A model generated the notes under the pieces. It was not told the DNA's origin, ran no database searches, and saw only the letters and a program-made list of their open reading frames with translations. The translations under genes and the position numbers were made by a program. This document shows positions 55,806 to 64,000 of a stretch of 64,000 nucleotides of DNA, piece by piece. Source of the stretch: Arsenophonus nilaparvatae (GTDB taxonomy: Bacteria > Pseudomonadota > Gammaproteobacteria > Enterobacterales > Enterobacteriaceae); assembly GCF_000757905.1 (NCBI RefSeq), contig NZ_JRLH01000008.1. The stretch is one strand, 5' to 3'. How positions within the stretch are numbered: position 1 is the first letter of the stretch; every line of letters begins with the position of its first letter.

Positions 55806-57950
55806 ATGAGCTTACCTTTTGTTATATTGGTTATTTTAATTATTTGCTTGTTTATATTAATTTTCTTTTTGTTTATGAAAGAAAAAAAAGGTAATGGTAT
55901 AAATAGATTACCTTTCTTAATACAAGCTAATTATCGTAAAATTACGTCTGATGAATATCAGATAATTTGTGACTATCTTAAATATACCAATTCTGAACAA
56001 ATCTTAATAAAGACAAAAGAGGCTACAATAAGAAAATTATTTGATTTTCCTAAAAGAAATGCCTGGGTTTCTACTGGCTGTAATGCAATAACACGCTTCT
56101 CTTTAATCAACGATCAAGATAATTTATGGCGCTATTTTATTGATTCTAAAGAAGTTCATTTACCCCGACAATTAGAACCTTACTTAACAACTCAAAATGT
56201 TATGGATGTTGTTGATACGGATACCTTACCGCTTGTTATCTCAGTAAATAATCATTTCTTGGGTGATTTTAAGCAAAATTTTAAAGAGTTTCATTTAACT
56301 AAAGAAATAACATTTCCACCAGTTAATGCCATTATTCAAGAGAGTGGTCAGCAGTTAGTAAAGTTTATTAAAGTCAGAAAAGAGACATTGGAAGAGTATA
56401 AACTTAATCGATCATTTAGTTTATGGGGCGGTGGTGTTATTTGTGTTGGGCTAATTGTTTGTGCACTTTCGTTATTCGCTATTACTATTTTTTTTCCTTG
56501 GTTAATGTTGTTTGGCGGGCTAACTTTTATTATTGGAGTTTATCTTCTTTATCGGCCATATATTTTTCGTAAGAGATATCAACAGGATATTCGTTGTGTG
56601 GTAGGTAAGCCTAAACGATGGGGTTTATTTGGCGAGTTTGATAAAGGTAAAAAACATAATATTTCATTGGCTGGAATTGATCTTATTTATCCATCTCATT
56701 GGGAGCCATTTCTGGAATATGAGATTGATCAGGCTATTAATATTGATATGTATGCAAACGGTTACGTTGTTCGTCAAGGACGTTATTTATCTTTACATGA
56801 AGAGGCTCGTCGTTATCCATATAAAAGATATGGCAAAAATTTAATGTTGGTGATAACCAGTTTTTTCCTTATGTTATTACTTCATTTCTATGAACCAGTT
56901 CATTTACCCGCGAGATTAATTTTTCATTGGCTTAATGGAGAAAATTATCTACAGACAACAAATTATGCCGAATTGGAAGTGATGCCGTTACAGATTGGTG
57001 ACTATATTGCAGTTAAAGGTGTGGGTATGTGCTATGTACCTATTGATTTTATAGAAAAAGGAAATAGGTTTGATTTTCTTCCTTTTGATTGTTCCGGTAT
57101 TTACTGGAATAATATAAACCCATCTCCTATACCTGAATCTGATATAGTTGAAAAAGTCTTTTCTCTTTCAACAACAGTTAAACAGCAGCTTTATTTTAAT
57201 AATTTGGATCGTAAAGTTAATCAGCAGCTTCGACGTGAGATTATGAAATCTGGTATGAATTTACTTGATAATTTCGCTGATATCATCTTAAAAACAAATT
57301 CATTATGCCCACTTAATAATGAGTGTTTTCGTTTAAAGAGCGCGTTAGTTAATTTAAGTGATACCTATGAATGGTCGGTACTTGTTACCAGAGCTAAAAA
57401 TGGAAAATTAGCGGGTACCAATGTGATATTGCGGCCAGGTGGGGCAGAAACTTTGGAAAAACTGGTTAATGAAACGACATCTTTTTATATTAATAGAGAA
57501 ATAGAAAAAGCAGCGGCGTTATTGAATACACCACCGACCAGAGGTGTATTACTTATCAGTGATGAAGGAAAACCGTTTGTAGATTTAGTTTCATTCCACT
57601 CTCCTGTTGTTGATTCTTATTCTCCATTACAAAAATGGCAAGAGCTGCAAAAATTGTCAGATATTTTAATGCATACTCCTTTTGAAGCAGAAGGTATTAT
57701 TACTAAATTATTTGTCGATGCAAAAGGTACGCGTCATATTATTTTACATAGTAAACCTAGTTCTATGTTACTTTTACGCTATATTAGTGCTTTTCTATTA
57801 AACTTGGTTTTAATGGCAACTTTTATATTAAATCTTATTCTGGTTATTACACGTAAGCGTATAAATAAGTGGCGATTAAAAAGTATTCGGCAATATTATG
57901 AGCATTGTTTCAATATTGTCTCTTCCACTGACCAGCAAAAAAATATTTAA
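55806..57950 (+). CDS. igaA: Rcs phosphorelay inhibitor IgaA (YrfF)
   Basis: IgaA is an inner-membrane protein that holds RcsD in check and is released by RcsF. ATG 55806 (MSLPFVIL), with GGGGA five nt upstream, gives 714 residues (E. coli 711); the in-frame start at 55755 is less likely. Membrane helices lie at about residues 5-24, 205-255, 355-375 and 660-690. Conserved parts are DTLPLVISVNNHFLGDF, GKPKRWGLFGEFDKGKKHNI, RQGRYLSLHEEARRYP, FLPFDCSGIYWNN, LMHTPFEAEGIITKLF and the periplasmic Cys pair in LCPLNNECFRLK. It is intact. Confidence 0.95.
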   Translation: MSLPFVILVILIICLFILIFFLFMKEKKGNGINRLPFLIQANYRKITSDEYQIICDYLKYTNSEQILIKTKEATIRKLFDFPKRNAWVSTGCNAITRFSLINDQDNLWRYFIDSKEVHLPRQLEPYLTTQNVMDVVDTDTLPLVISVNNHFLGDFKQNFKEFHLTKEITFPPVNAIIQESGQQLVKFIKVRKETLEEYKLNRSFSLWGGGVICVGLIVCALSLFAITIFFPWLMLFGGLTFIIGVYLLYRPYIFRKRYQQDIRCVVGKPKRWGLFGEFDKGKKHNISLAGIDLIYPSHWEPFLEYEIDQAINIDMYANGYVVRQGRYLSLHEEARRYPYKRYGKNLMLVITSFFLMLLLHFYEPVHLPARLIFHWLNGENYLQTTNYAELEVMPLQIGDYIAVKGVGMCYVPIDFIEKGNRFDFLPFDCSGIYWNNINPSPIPESDIVEKVFSLSTTVKQQLYFNNLDRKVNQQLRREIMKSGMNLLDNFADIILKTNSLCPLNNECFRLKSALVNLSDTYEWSVLVTRAKNGKLAGTNVILRPGGAETLEKLVNETTSFYINREIEKAAALLNTPPTRGVLLISDEGKPFVDLVSFHSPVVDSYSPLQKWQELQKLSDILMHTPFEAEGIITKLFVDAKGTRHIILHSKPSSMLLLRYISAFLLNLVLMATFILNLILVITRKRINKWRLKSIRQYYEHCFNIVSSTDQQKNI

Positions 57951-57965
57951 CCTAATGAAAAGAGT

Positions 57966-58382
57966 ATGAAAACACAGTCAGATATGGATTTGATTATTCG
58001 TTTAGATAAATGGTTATGGGCTGCACGTTTTTATAAAACTCGAGCAATTGCTCGTAAAATGATTGAGGGTGGCAAAGTTCACTATAATGGGCAGCGAAGT
58101 AAACCAAGTAAAGTCGTTGAAAAGCATGCCATTATAAAATTAAGACAAGGAAATGATGAGTTAACTATAGAAATATTGGCCATTAGCGATCAGCGACGGG
58201 GCGCATCAGAAGCAAGAGCGTTATATTGTGAAACACAAGACAGTATTGTTAATAGGGCAAGATTGGCTTTAGCGCGTAAAACTAATTCATTAACCATGCC
58301 AAACCCAGAACGTCGTCCTGATAAGAAAGAACGACGTAACCTGATTAAATTTAAGCATACAAATTTAAATGAGTCATTTTGA
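57966..58382 (+). CDS. hslR: Heat shock protein 15 (HslR)
   Basis: Hsp15 binds the 50S subunit carrying stalled nascent chains and helps free it. The 138 residues (E. coli 133) contain the S4 RNA-binding motif LDKWLWAARFYKTRAIARKM at about residues 13-32, then KVHYNGQRSKPSKVVE. The basic C-terminal tail has RRPDKKERRNLIKFKH. It lies 15 nt after igaA and is followed directly by hslO, as in E. coli. Confidence 0.97.
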   Translation: MKTQSDMDLIIRLDKWLWAARFYKTRAIARKMIEGGKVHYNGQRSKPSKVVEKHAIIKLRQGNDELTIEILAISDQRRGASEARALYCETQDSIVNRARLALARKTNSLTMPNPERRPDKKERRNLIKFKHTNLNESF

Positions 58383-58408
58383 TGACAACTTTAGCAATGA
58401 GAGAAAAT

Positions 58409-59281
58409 ATGTCTAAACATGACCAGTTACACCGTTTTTTGTTTCAGGATGATGCTGTTCGTGGTGAGCTAGTTTCAGTCAATGAAACTTATAAAAAGAT
58501 ACTCGATCAACACGATTATCCGTCAGCAGTTAGTCTATTATTGGGTGAATTGTTAGTTGCCACTAGTTTATTAACAGCAACTTTAAAATTTGAAGGTGAT
58601 ATTACCATACAAATTCAGGGAGATGGCCCGGTAAAAATGTTGGTAATAAACGGAAATAATCACCAACAAATGAGAGGTGTTGCTCGTATTAAAGGTTCAG
58701 TTACTGCTCAATCATCATTAAAACAGATGGTTGGCCAAGGTTATATGGTGATCACAATTACACCAATAAATGGTGAGCGTTATCAAGGTGTTGTTGCATT
58801 GGAAGGTAATACAATAGCGGAATGTTTGGATGATTATTTTAAACAATCAGAACAGTTGCAGACACGTTTATTCATTCATTCAGGTGAAATAAATGGTGAG
58901 CCTGCTGCTGGTGGAATATTATTGCAGGTATTGCCCTCTTCTGGTATTGAAAGTCAGCATCAATTTGATCATCTGGTGCAATTAACCGCTACGATTAAGG
59001 GCGAGGAACTATTTACTTTAGAGCCAAAGGAAATTCTTCATCGTCTTTATCATGAAGAAGATGTGACATTATATGATCCACAGCTAGTCGCCTTTCATTG
59101 CAATTGTTCAAAAAAGCGTTGTGAAAACATTTTGCTATCTCTTTCTGATGAAGATATTGAGCATATATTGCATGAACGTGGTGAAATTGATATTGAATGT
59201 GAATTTTGTGGGGCTGTCTATCTGTTTAATAAACAAGATATAGAGGAATTGAAGCGAATTAAAAAACAGCAAATTCATTGA
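58409..59281 (+). CDS. hslO: Redox-regulated chaperone Hsp33
   Basis: Hsp33 is a holdase activated by oxidation. ATG 58409 (MSKHDQLHRFLF) matches the family start and gives 290 residues (E. coli 292); an in-frame ATG at 58379 overlaps hslR. The substrate-binding core has LLVATSLLTATLKF and GERYQGVVALEGNTIAECLD. The zinc redox switch is intact: CNC in FHCNCSKKRCENI near residue 230 and CEFC near 263. The hslRO order with igaA upstream is conserved. Confidence 0.96.
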   Translation: MSKHDQLHRFLFQDDAVRGELVSVNETYKKILDQHDYPSAVSLLLGELLVATSLLTATLKFEGDITIQIQGDGPVKMLVINGNNHQQMRGVARIKGSVTAQSSLKQMVGQGYMVITITPINGERYQGVVALEGNTIAECLDDYFKQSEQLQTRLFIHSGEINGEPAAGGILLQVLPSSGIESQHQFDHLVQLTATIKGEELFTLEPKEILHRLYHEEDVTLYDPQLVAFHCNCSKKRCENILLSLSDEDIEHILHERGEIDIECEFCGAVYLFNKQDIEELKRIKKQQIH

Positions 59282-59479
59282 GTCGGTATTGCTTATTTTA
59301 TACCGTAATAAAGGATATAAATACATTTTTTTACTGTAGCGTTGATTGTGCTCTAGATCGCATTTTTAGTTCAGAAAATAGTTTAGATGAAATTTATTGA
59401 TTTTTATCGCTGTTAATTTCGAGTAAAAATTTATGATATGTCCTAATTAAGGTTAATATTCATTTAGGAGCATAAATTA

Positions 59480-61102
59480 ATGAGTGCAAAAAAAAAGATT
59501 ACTCCAGAAGAGATGGCTAGATATGGTATTCATCAAGTAACTGAAATCGTTTATAACCCAGGATATGAACAACTATTTGCAGAAGAAACAAAACCTTCTT
59601 TAAAAGGCTATGAACGTGGGATTGAAACCAACTTAGGCGCAGTAGCGGTTGATACCGGTATTTTTACTGGTAGATCACCAAAGGATAAGTATATCGTTCG
59701 TGATAACGTTTCTAAGGATACTGTTTGGTGGGCGGATCAAGGTAAAGGAAAAAATGATAACAAACCGATGACCGAAGCGGTTTGGCAATCATTAAAAGAT
59801 TTGGTGACTAACCAATTGTCAGGTAAGCGTTTATTTATCATTGACGCTTTTTGCGGTGCAAATGCAGATACCCGTTTAAAAGTGCGTTTTATTACCGAAG
59901 TTGCCTGGCAGGCACATTTTGTCAAAAATATGTTTATTCGACCTACTGAACAAGAATTGATTGATTTTCAACCAGATTTTGTTGTAATGAATGGCGCAAA
60001 ATGTACTAATCCCAACTGGCAGGCTCAAGGCTTAAACTCAGAAAATTTTGTGGCGTTTAATTTGACTGAGCGTATGCAACTGATTGGCGGTACTTGGTAT
60101 GGCGGTGAAATGAAGAAAGGATTGTTTTCGATCATGAATTATTTGCTGCCATTAAAAGGAATTGCGTCAATGCATTGCTCCGCTAATGTTGGTGAAAAAG
60201 GTGATGTGGCTATCTTCTTTGGTTTGTCTGGCACAGGAAAAACAACTCTTTCGACCGATCCTAAACGTAAATTAATTGGTGATGATGAACACGGATGGGA
60301 TGATGATGGTGTGTTTAATTTTGAAGGTGGTTGTTATGCTAAGACCATACATTTGTCTGAAGCGGCAGAGCCTGATATTTATCATGCGATCAAACGCGAT
60401 GCACTATTAGAAAATGTCACTGTTTTGACTGATGGCTCTGTTGATTTTAATGATGGAACCAAAACAGAAAATACCCGCGTTTCTTATCCTATTTATCATA
60501 TTAATAATATTGTTAAACCGATTTCAAAAGCAGGCCATGCGACAAAAGTTATTTTTTTGACAGCTGATGCATTTGGTGTTTTGCCGCCGGTATCTTGTTT
60601 GACGCCTGAACAAACTGAGTACCACTTTTTGTCGGGTTTTACCGCTAAATTAGCGGGCACTGAGCGCGGTATAACTGAACCAACGCCAACTTTTTCAGCC
60701 TGTTTTGGCGCGGCTTTTCTGACATTACATCCTACTCAATATGCTGAAGTATTAGGTAAGCGAATGAAAGCGGCTGGTGCAAAAGCATATCTGGTTAATA
60801 CCGGTTGGAATGGAACGGCTAAACGTATTTCGATTAAAGATACTCGTGCAATTATCGATGCGATCTTAAATGGGGATATAGATAAAGCAGAAACCATAAA
60901 TTTACCGATTTTTAATTTAGCTGTACCTACCAATTTGCCAGGAGTTGATAACAATATTCTGGATCCTCGTCATACTTATACAGATAACAATCAATGGGAA
61001 GTTAAAGCTAAAGATTTGGCTAAGCGATTTATTAATAATTTTGAAAAATATACTGATACCCCAGTTGGGGCGGCACTTGTGAAAGCTGGCCCTGAGCTGT
61101 AA
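59480..61102 (+). CDS. pckA: Phosphoenolpyruvate carboxykinase (ATP)
   Basis: PckA converts oxaloacetate to phosphoenolpyruvate for gluconeogenesis. At 540 residues it equals E. coli. Motifs include GIFTGRSPKDKYIVRD near residue 60, MHCSANVGEKGDVAIFFGLS, the kinase-1a P-loop GLSGTGKTTLSTD near 248, the metal-binding GDDEHGWDDDGVFNFEGGCY, and GWNGTAKRISIKDTRA near 440. The ribosome site is AGGAG, nine nt before ATG. With acs in the window it supports use of acetate and amino acids. Confidence 0.98.
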   Translation: MSAKKKITPEEMARYGIHQVTEIVYNPGYEQLFAEETKPSLKGYERGIETNLGAVAVDTGIFTGRSPKDKYIVRDNVSKDTVWWADQGKGKNDNKPMTEAVWQSLKDLVTNQLSGKRLFIIDAFCGANADTRLKVRFITEVAWQAHFVKNMFIRPTEQELIDFQPDFVVMNGAKCTNPNWQAQGLNSENFVAFNLTERMQLIGGTWYGGEMKKGLFSIMNYLLPLKGIASMHCSANVGEKGDVAIFFGLSGTGKTTLSTDPKRKLIGDDEHGWDDDGVFNFEGGCYAKTIHLSEAAEPDIYHAIKRDALLENVTVLTDGSVDFNDGTKTENTRVSYPIYHINNIVKPISKAGHATKVIFLTADAFGVLPPVSCLTPEQTEYHFLSGFTAKLAGTERGITEPTPTFSACFGAAFLTLHPTQYAEVLGKRMKAAGAKAYLVNTGWNGTAKRISIKDTRAIIDAILNGDIDKAETINLPIFNLAVPTNLPGVDNNILDPRHTYTDNNQWEVKAKDLAKRFINNFEKYTDTPVGAALVKAGPEL

Positions 61103-61131
61103 TTTTCAATAAGAGTTGTCAATAGTAAAAT

Positions 61132-61174
61132 AAAAAGTGCATAGAATATAATAAAAGCTATGCACTTTTTATTT
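61132..61174 (+). terminator. Rho-independent terminator after pckA
   Basis: AAAAAGTGCATAG (61132-61144) pairs perfectly with CTATGCACTTTTT (61158-61170) across a 13-nt loop, and the 3' arm ends in T5 followed by ATTT. It lies 30 nt past the pckA stop. Confidence 0.88.
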
Positions 61175-61322
61175 AGTTGTGAATATTCATGAACTGAAAA
61201 GGAACGGCAAAATTTTGCTTAAATTTTCTCTATCGTTTTGCGGTTCTGTTAGTTAGAGCGGATAGGATATAAGTCAGGAAGTGAGGTCTATTAAAACATT
61301 TTGTTAAAAATTGATAAAAGTT

Positions 61323-61412
61323 AAAAAAGTGCCAGCGCTAGGCTGGCATAAGTAAACACTGGAAGCAATGTGAGCAATGTCGTCCTTTCATATGATCCCA
61401 GAAAGGTTCATC
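61323..61412 (-). ncRNA. ryhB: RyhB small RNA
   Basis: RyhB is the Hfq-dependent RNA that blocks and degrades mRNAs of iron-using proteins when iron is scarce. The minus strand carries CATTGCTCACATTGCTTCC at 61361-61379, the pairing core of enterobacterial RyhB. It is followed by CAGTGTTTACTTATGCCAGC and a terminator stem, TGCCAGC/GCTGGCA, with T6 at 61323-61328. A strong Fur box lies just upstream, and TAAAAT at 61420-61425 can be the -10 element. The 5' end at 61412 is estimated from -10 spacing; the resulting 90 nt equals E. coli RyhB. Confidence 0.93.
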
Positions 61413-61427
61413 TGAAAGTATTTTAAT

Positions 61428-61446
61428 GATAATGGTTATCACTATC
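61428..61446. promoter_or_regulatory. Fur box at the ryhB promoter
   Basis: GATAATGGTTATCACTATC matches the consensus GATAATGATAATCATTATC at 16 of 19 positions. It is positioned just upstream of the inferred -10 element of ryhB on the minus strand, so Fur with iron should repress the RNA. The remaining sequence to yhiN (61447-61630) is AT-rich with no further feature. Confidence 0.9.
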
Positions 61447-61630
61447 ATTTGTAAAGTGATTTTTTTAATATAAATGTAAAAAAATCATTCATTGTGATAA
61501 TATATTGATAATTATAATATATTTATATGATAGTTAATTCACAATTTAAAAACAATTGGTTTTATCGTTGATAGCAAATGGCTAGATCACTTTAGCTGAC
61601 AATATTAAGAATTTAACTATAACGAGATAG

Positions 61631-62824
61631 TTATGATTTTGTCAGGTGTTGAGCACACGCCCAAGCTGAACTCCATGCCCATTGAAAGTTATATCCGCCT
61701 AACCAACCAGTAACATCAACCACTTCACCAATAAAGTAGAGTCCGGCTACTTTTTCTGATTCCATCGTTTTTGAGGAAATACTATTTGTATCAACGCCTC
61801 CAAGAGTGACTTCTGCGGTACGATAACCTTCTGTGCTATTTGGTTGTATCTGCCAGTTGTGTAGCATTTCCGCAATCGTATTTATCTGTTTCATATTAAG
61901 CTGTTTTAACGAGTTATCTGGGATTTTTTTTAATACTTGTAATGTCTCGATAAGTCGTTTAGGTAGATATTTTGTTAATAAGTTTTTTAACGATAGATTA
62001 GGATGAATGGTTTGTTCATGGATTAAACAATCGATCAGATTAATATTGGGAAATAAATTAATACTTATATGCTCCCCAGGTTGCCAGTAACTTGAGATTT
62101 GCAAAATAGCTGGGCCTGATAATCCTCTATGGGTAAACAGAAGATTTTCTTGGAATGTCATGGCATTTTGTGAACTGATTTTTACTGGAATAGCAATGCC
62201 AGAAAGTGTGTGTAAAACGTCAAGCAGCTCCTTATGTAATGTGAAAGGCACTAAAGCTGCTCGCGTCGGTTGGATGGTATGGCCAAATTGCTCAGCTATA
62301 CGATAACCAAAAGGAGTTGCCCCCAACTTAGGCATTGAAAGGCCACCGCTAGCAATAATTAGTGCGTTTGAACTAATAATTTTTTCATTAACATACACTA
62401 AAAATTTATTATCTATTTTTTTTATCTGAGTGATTTCGCTTTGCAAGCGTAAACTAACGCCAGCTACTTTACATTCAGTTAATAGTAAATCGACAATATC
62501 TTGTGCGTTATTGTCACAAAAAAGTTGACCTAATGTTTTTTCATGATAAGGAATATGATGTTTTTGTACTAACTCAATAAAATCCCATTGGGTAAAGCGA
62601 GCCAGTGCTGACTTACAAAAATGGGGATTAGTAGATATATAAGCATTAGGATCAATATAAAGATTGGTGAAGTTGCATCGTCCGCCACCAGACATTAAAA
62701 TTTTTCTACCCGCTTTTTTGCCATTATCCAATATCAGTACTTTTAACCCTTTTTGGCCTGCATTGGCTGCACAAAATAGACCGGCCGCTCCTGCACCTAT
62801 AATGATTACGTCAAATTTTTCCAC
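61631..62824 (-). CDS. yhiN: YhiN, HI0933-family NAD(P)/FAD-binding flavoprotein
   Basis: This is a conserved flavoprotein of unknown substrate, related to BaiN reductases. The N-terminal FAD-binding Rossmann motif is VIIIGAGAAGLFCAANAGQKG at residues 5-25 in the start MEKFDVI. KAGRKILMSGGGRCNFTN follows near 37, and SNALIIASGGLSMPKLGATP near 150. The C-terminal FAD motif is GLYFIGEVVDVTGWLGGYNF near 365 and ends WACAQHLTKS. The 397 residues match E. coli YhiN (400). It is divergent from pitA, as in E. coli. Confidence 0.94.
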   Translation of the reverse strand: MEKFDVIIIGAGAAGLFCAANAGQKGLKVLILDNGKKAGRKILMSGGGRCNFTNLYIDPNAYISTNPHFCKSALARFTQWDFIELVQKHHIPYHEKTLGQLFCDNNAQDIVDLLLTECKVAGVSLRLQSEITQIKKIDNKFLVYVNEKIISSNALIIASGGLSMPKLGATPFGYRIAEQFGHTIQPTRAALVPFTLHKELLDVLHTLSGIAIPVKISSQNAMTFQENLLFTHRGLSGPAILQISSYWQPGEHISINLFPNINLIDCLIHEQTIHPNLSLKNLLTKYLPKRLIETLQVLKKIPDNSLKQLNMKQINTIAEMLHNWQIQPNSTEGYRTAEVTLGGVDTNSISSKTMESEKVAGLYFIGEVVDVTGWLGGYNFQWAWSSAWACAQHLTKS

Positions 62825-63114
62825 AAAATTTCTCTTTTATCTGAAAAGATATTTATTAATAATACAAATAGCGCGTTTTTTATTAAATAGCGTAAAATAT
62901 TTATTACGATTTAAATTTGTGTGGACAAATGTTAGTAAGCACTATAAATCTACATATTTTTTATTTTATTAACTTAATGAAAGTAAAGAATATTTTTGTT
63001 TTATTTGTTTTTTTTGTCAATTAAAGTCAAAAAAGATGTAGATTTTGCTTCCACCGCTAACGTTTGTCACTGATAATGCATTGAGTTCATATTCAACAAA
63101 TTGGCTTAAGGTTT

Positions 63115-64000
63115 ATGCTACATTTATTTACTGGTTTGGATTTTTACACCGGTCTGTTATTAATACTAGCGCTATTATTTGTGCTATTTTACGAAGCAAT
63201 TAATGGTTTCCATGATACCGCAAATGCAGTAGCAACGGTTATCTATACTCGAGCAATGCGAGCTCAATTTGCGGTTGTTATGGCTGGTGTTTTTAACTTT
63301 TTTGGCGTTATTTTAGGTGGCTTGAGTGTTGCTTATGCTATTGTGCATTTGTTGCCAACAGATCTTCTCTTGAATGTAAGTTCTGCTCATGGCCTGGCAA
63401 TGGTTTTTTCCATGCTATTGGCGGCCATTATTTGGAATTTGGGTACCTGGTATTTGGGGTTACCGGCTTCTAGTTCACATACATTAATAGGTGCCATTAT
63501 TGGTGTTGGTTTAACCAATTCATTAGTGACAGACTCCTCTATAGTGGATGCATTGAACATCCCAAAAGTTATTGAAATCTTTCTTTCCCTCATCCTTTCT
63601 CCTGCTATTGGTTTTGTTATAGCTGGATTGCTAATTTTCTTTTTACGCCGTTATTGGAGTGGTACGAAAAAACGTCGTCGTATTCATTTAACACCGGCTG
63701 AGCGAGAGAAGAAAGATGGTAAAAGAAAACCCCCTTTTTGGACACGTACTGCATTGATTTTATCTGCCGTTGGCGTCAGTTTTTCTCATGGTGCTAATGA
63801 TGGTCAGAAGGGTATTGGTCTTATTATGCTAGTGTTAATTGGCGTGGCGCCTGCCGGGTTTGTGCTTAATATGAATGCCAGTGGTTATGATATAACTCGT
63901 ACCCATGACGCGATAGTGCATCTACAACATTATTATGAAGAGCATCAGTCAGCGGTAAAACATATTGTTAATAAGTCACAACATGAGTCGGAATTGGAAA
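63115..64000 (+). CDS. pitA: Low-affinity inorganic phosphate transporter PitA, runs off the window end
   Basis: PitA imports metal-phosphate complexes using proton symport. Translation from ATG 63115 stays open for 295 codons to the window edge. It begins MLHLFTGLDFYTG and has the PHO-4 repeat FYEAINGFHDTANAVATVIY near residue 25 and its second copy SFSHGANDGQKGIGLIMLVL near 223. Several membrane helices lie between. GLPASSSHTLIGAIIGVGL near 117 is family-specific. The missing C-terminal part is about 200 residues. yhiN-pitA adjacency matches E. coli. Confidence 0.95.
   Translation, partial: MLHLFTGLDFYTGLLLILALLFVLFYEAINGFHDTANAVATVIYTRAMRAQFAVVMAGVFNFFGVILGGLSVAYAIVHLLPTDLLLNVSSAHGLAMVFSMLLAAIIWNLGTWYLGLPASSSHTLIGAIIGVGLTNSLVTDSSIVDALNIPKVIEIFLSLILSPAIGFVIAGLLIFFLRRYWSGTKKRRRIHLTPAEREKKDGKRKPPFWTRTALILSAVGVSFSHGANDGQKGIGLIMLVLIGVAPAGFVLNMNASGYDITRTHDAIVHLQHYYEEHQSAVKHIVNKSQHESELE

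Overview
The window looks like the chromosome of an AT-rich gammaproteobacterial insect symbiont in Enterobacterales, most likely Morganellaceae and Arsenophonus-like. The reasons are enterobacterial gene order and protein sequences throughout, a 16S 5' half of the Proteus/Providencia/Arsenophonus kind, many short AT-rich intergenic spaces, and genes damaged by insertion sequences. The genus assignment is inferred; no database search was possible.

Layout. Positions 1-34,342 follow the classic E. coli 4-minute block in order: yaeH (truncated), dapD, glnD and map on the minus strand; then rpsB-tsf-pyrH-frr-dxr-uppS-cdsA-rseP-bamA-skp-lpxD-fabZ-lpxA-lpxB-rnhB-dnaE-accA, tilS, rof, nlpE, proS, trmO, rcsF, metQIN and gmhB. 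This block covers translation factors, isoprenoid, phospholipid and lipid A synthesis, outer-membrane assembly, replication and methionine import. Positions 34,398-38,170 hold a wrecked rRNA operon. It has intact leader signals and the first 795 nt of 16S, then an IS3-family element, then only the last 794 nt of 23S and two 5S genes. Everything between (16S 3' half, spacer, tRNA genes, 23S 5' two-thirds) is gone.

Positions 38,290-64,000 hold acs and sodA, then the superoperon aroK-aroB-damX-dam-rpe-gph-trpS, a type IV pilus-like hof cluster, mrcA, nudE, igaA, hslR, hslO, pckA, the small RNA RyhB, yhiN and the start of pitA. The mrcA gene (PBP1A) is a pseudogene: it has a frameshift and a second, nearly identical IS copy that replaces the segment with the KTG transpeptidase box.

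The most notable observations are: two IS copies that each sit at a deletion and lack target duplications; an apparent in-frame hofP-hofQ fusion that removes the secretin STN region; loss of the lipobox cysteine of MetQ (Trp at position 23); a Fur-controlled RyhB RNA in the pckA-yhiN gap; a Gly-to-Arg change in the conserved RTGGE motif of UppS; and two 5S genes whose terminal helices differ by compensatory changes. I found no CRISPR array, prophage, toxin cluster or wholly unknown gene system. The novelty here lies in genome decay and rearrangement rather than in a new operon.
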